Shown piece by piece: positions 28,032 through 28,365 of a stretch of DNA of 28,365 nt. The translations under genes were made by a program, and so were the position numbers. The notes below the pieces were generated by a model. It searched no databases, had not been told where the DNA came from, and saw nothing but the letters and a program-made list of their open reading frames with translations. How positions within the stretch are numbered: position 1 is the stretch's first letter; the number at the start of each line of letters is the position of its first letter. Origin of the DNA: a virus; the IMG/VR virus record IMGVR_UViG_3300032342_000049, positions 1-28,365 of that record. One strand, given 5' to 3'.

Positions 28032-28365
28032 TAATTTGTTTTATAGTCAGTTTAATTATTATTACAATTGTGCATGAAGCAGCTCATCTAATTGTAGCTA
28101 AGAAGTGTAAATGTGGTGTTATTAGATATAGTATAGGATTTGGTAAGCCTGTTTTATTAAGTAAAAAAATAGGAAATACAATATATCAATTAACTCCCTG
28201 GTTATTTGGAGGATATTGTGAATTAAAAGGAGAGTTAAAAGCAACAAAAATAAAAAATGCCTTTATAAATCTTCCTTATAGAAAGAAACTAGCAATTGCA
28301 ATAGCTGGATGTGCAGTAAATATGATTTCTGGAGCTATTATAATGTACATCGGATTAAGATTTCA
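28028..28365 (+). CDS. M50 site-2-type membrane protease, 3' truncated
   Basis: The window ends inside this gene; 112 codons are visible. ITIVHEAAHLIVAK carries HEAAH (16-20), the M50 zinc motif in the first transmembrane helix, and the start MIICFIVSLII is hydrophobic. GFGKPVL and GGYCELKGE match the strand and loop after the site in RseP/SpoIVFB-type proteases, and PYRKKLAIAIAGCAVNM recalls the segment before the third membrane helix. The NPDG ligand is expected further downstream, outside the window. It is translated through an ATGA overlap with deformylase. It would cut membrane proteins within the bilayer. Confidence 0.8.
   Translation, partial: MIICFIVSLIIITIVHEAAHLIVAKKCKCGVIRYSIGFGKPVLLSKKIGNTIYQLTPWLFGGYCELKGELKATKIKNAFINLPYRKKLAIAIAGCAVNMISGAIIMYIGLRF

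Noticed and set aside
1-28365. tRNA genes, CRISPR arrays, integrase or attachment sites
   Set aside because: No cloverleaf-sized gaps, regular repeats, or integrase motifs were seen; the coding density leaves no room.

Overview
The window reads as an internal piece of the genome of a large, AT-rich tailed bacteriophage (Caudoviricetes). Every gene I can support is on the + strand. Genes abut or overlap by a few bases (ATGA and TAATG junctions), most have AGGAG-type ribosome binding sites, and many products are tiny. A terminase large subunit sits among a full phage replication and recombination set: family B DNA polymerase, primase-helicase, UvsX/RecA, SbcC and SbcD (gp46/gp47-like), flap nuclease, ATP ligase, two different Holliday-junction-type nucleases and a dNMP kinase. 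I cannot name the host. TAA is the usual stop, TGA also acts as a stop, and nothing suggests recoding. No tRNA, rRNA, CRISPR array or integrase was seen.

Layout. 1-4.0 kb: small membrane peptides, an M14-type zinc carboxypeptidase, a membrane-anchored trypsin-like protease, a nucleoside deoxyribosyltransferase-like protein and a dNMP kinase. 4.0-7.1 kb: small proteins including a phage-encoded ribosomal protein bS21 homologue, a FEN-type 5' nuclease and a zinc-ribbon protein with a possible OB fold. 7.1-13.4 kb: PrimPol-helicase, a PDDEXK nuclease, UvsX, an HNH endonuclease, a receiver-like protein and a gene in the usual small-terminase position. 13.4-22.1 kb: HNH, TerL, DNA polymerase B, two tandem PAPS-reductase-like PP-loop proteins, a RuvC-like nuclease, ATP ligase, a secreted mini-protein and a composite HNH reading frame. 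22.2-28.4 kb: small zinc proteins, an SbcD nuclease that appears split by an HNH gene, a mini HExxH metallopeptidase, SbcC, membrane proteins, peptide deformylase and the start of an M50 site-2-type protease.

Only two intergenic gaps exceed about 35 bases (7096-7132 and 22142-22223). Both contain the same 24-base element, with 22 of 24 positions identical and a TGnTATACT core. I read this as a phage-specific promoter driving the two long transcription units that start with the primase-helicase and with a PQ-loop-like membrane protein. The second copy follows a strong hairpin.

The points most worth following are: the duplicated promoter-like element; the bS21 homologue together with a peptide deformylase (control of host translation); the tandem PP-loop sulfurtransferase-like pair between the polymerase and ligase (possible DNA or nucleotide modification); the split SbcD; four HNH endonucleases, three of which start inside the last codons of the preceding gene; and an unusual set of four peptidases of different families (M14, trypsin-like, HExxH, M50) besides the deformylase.
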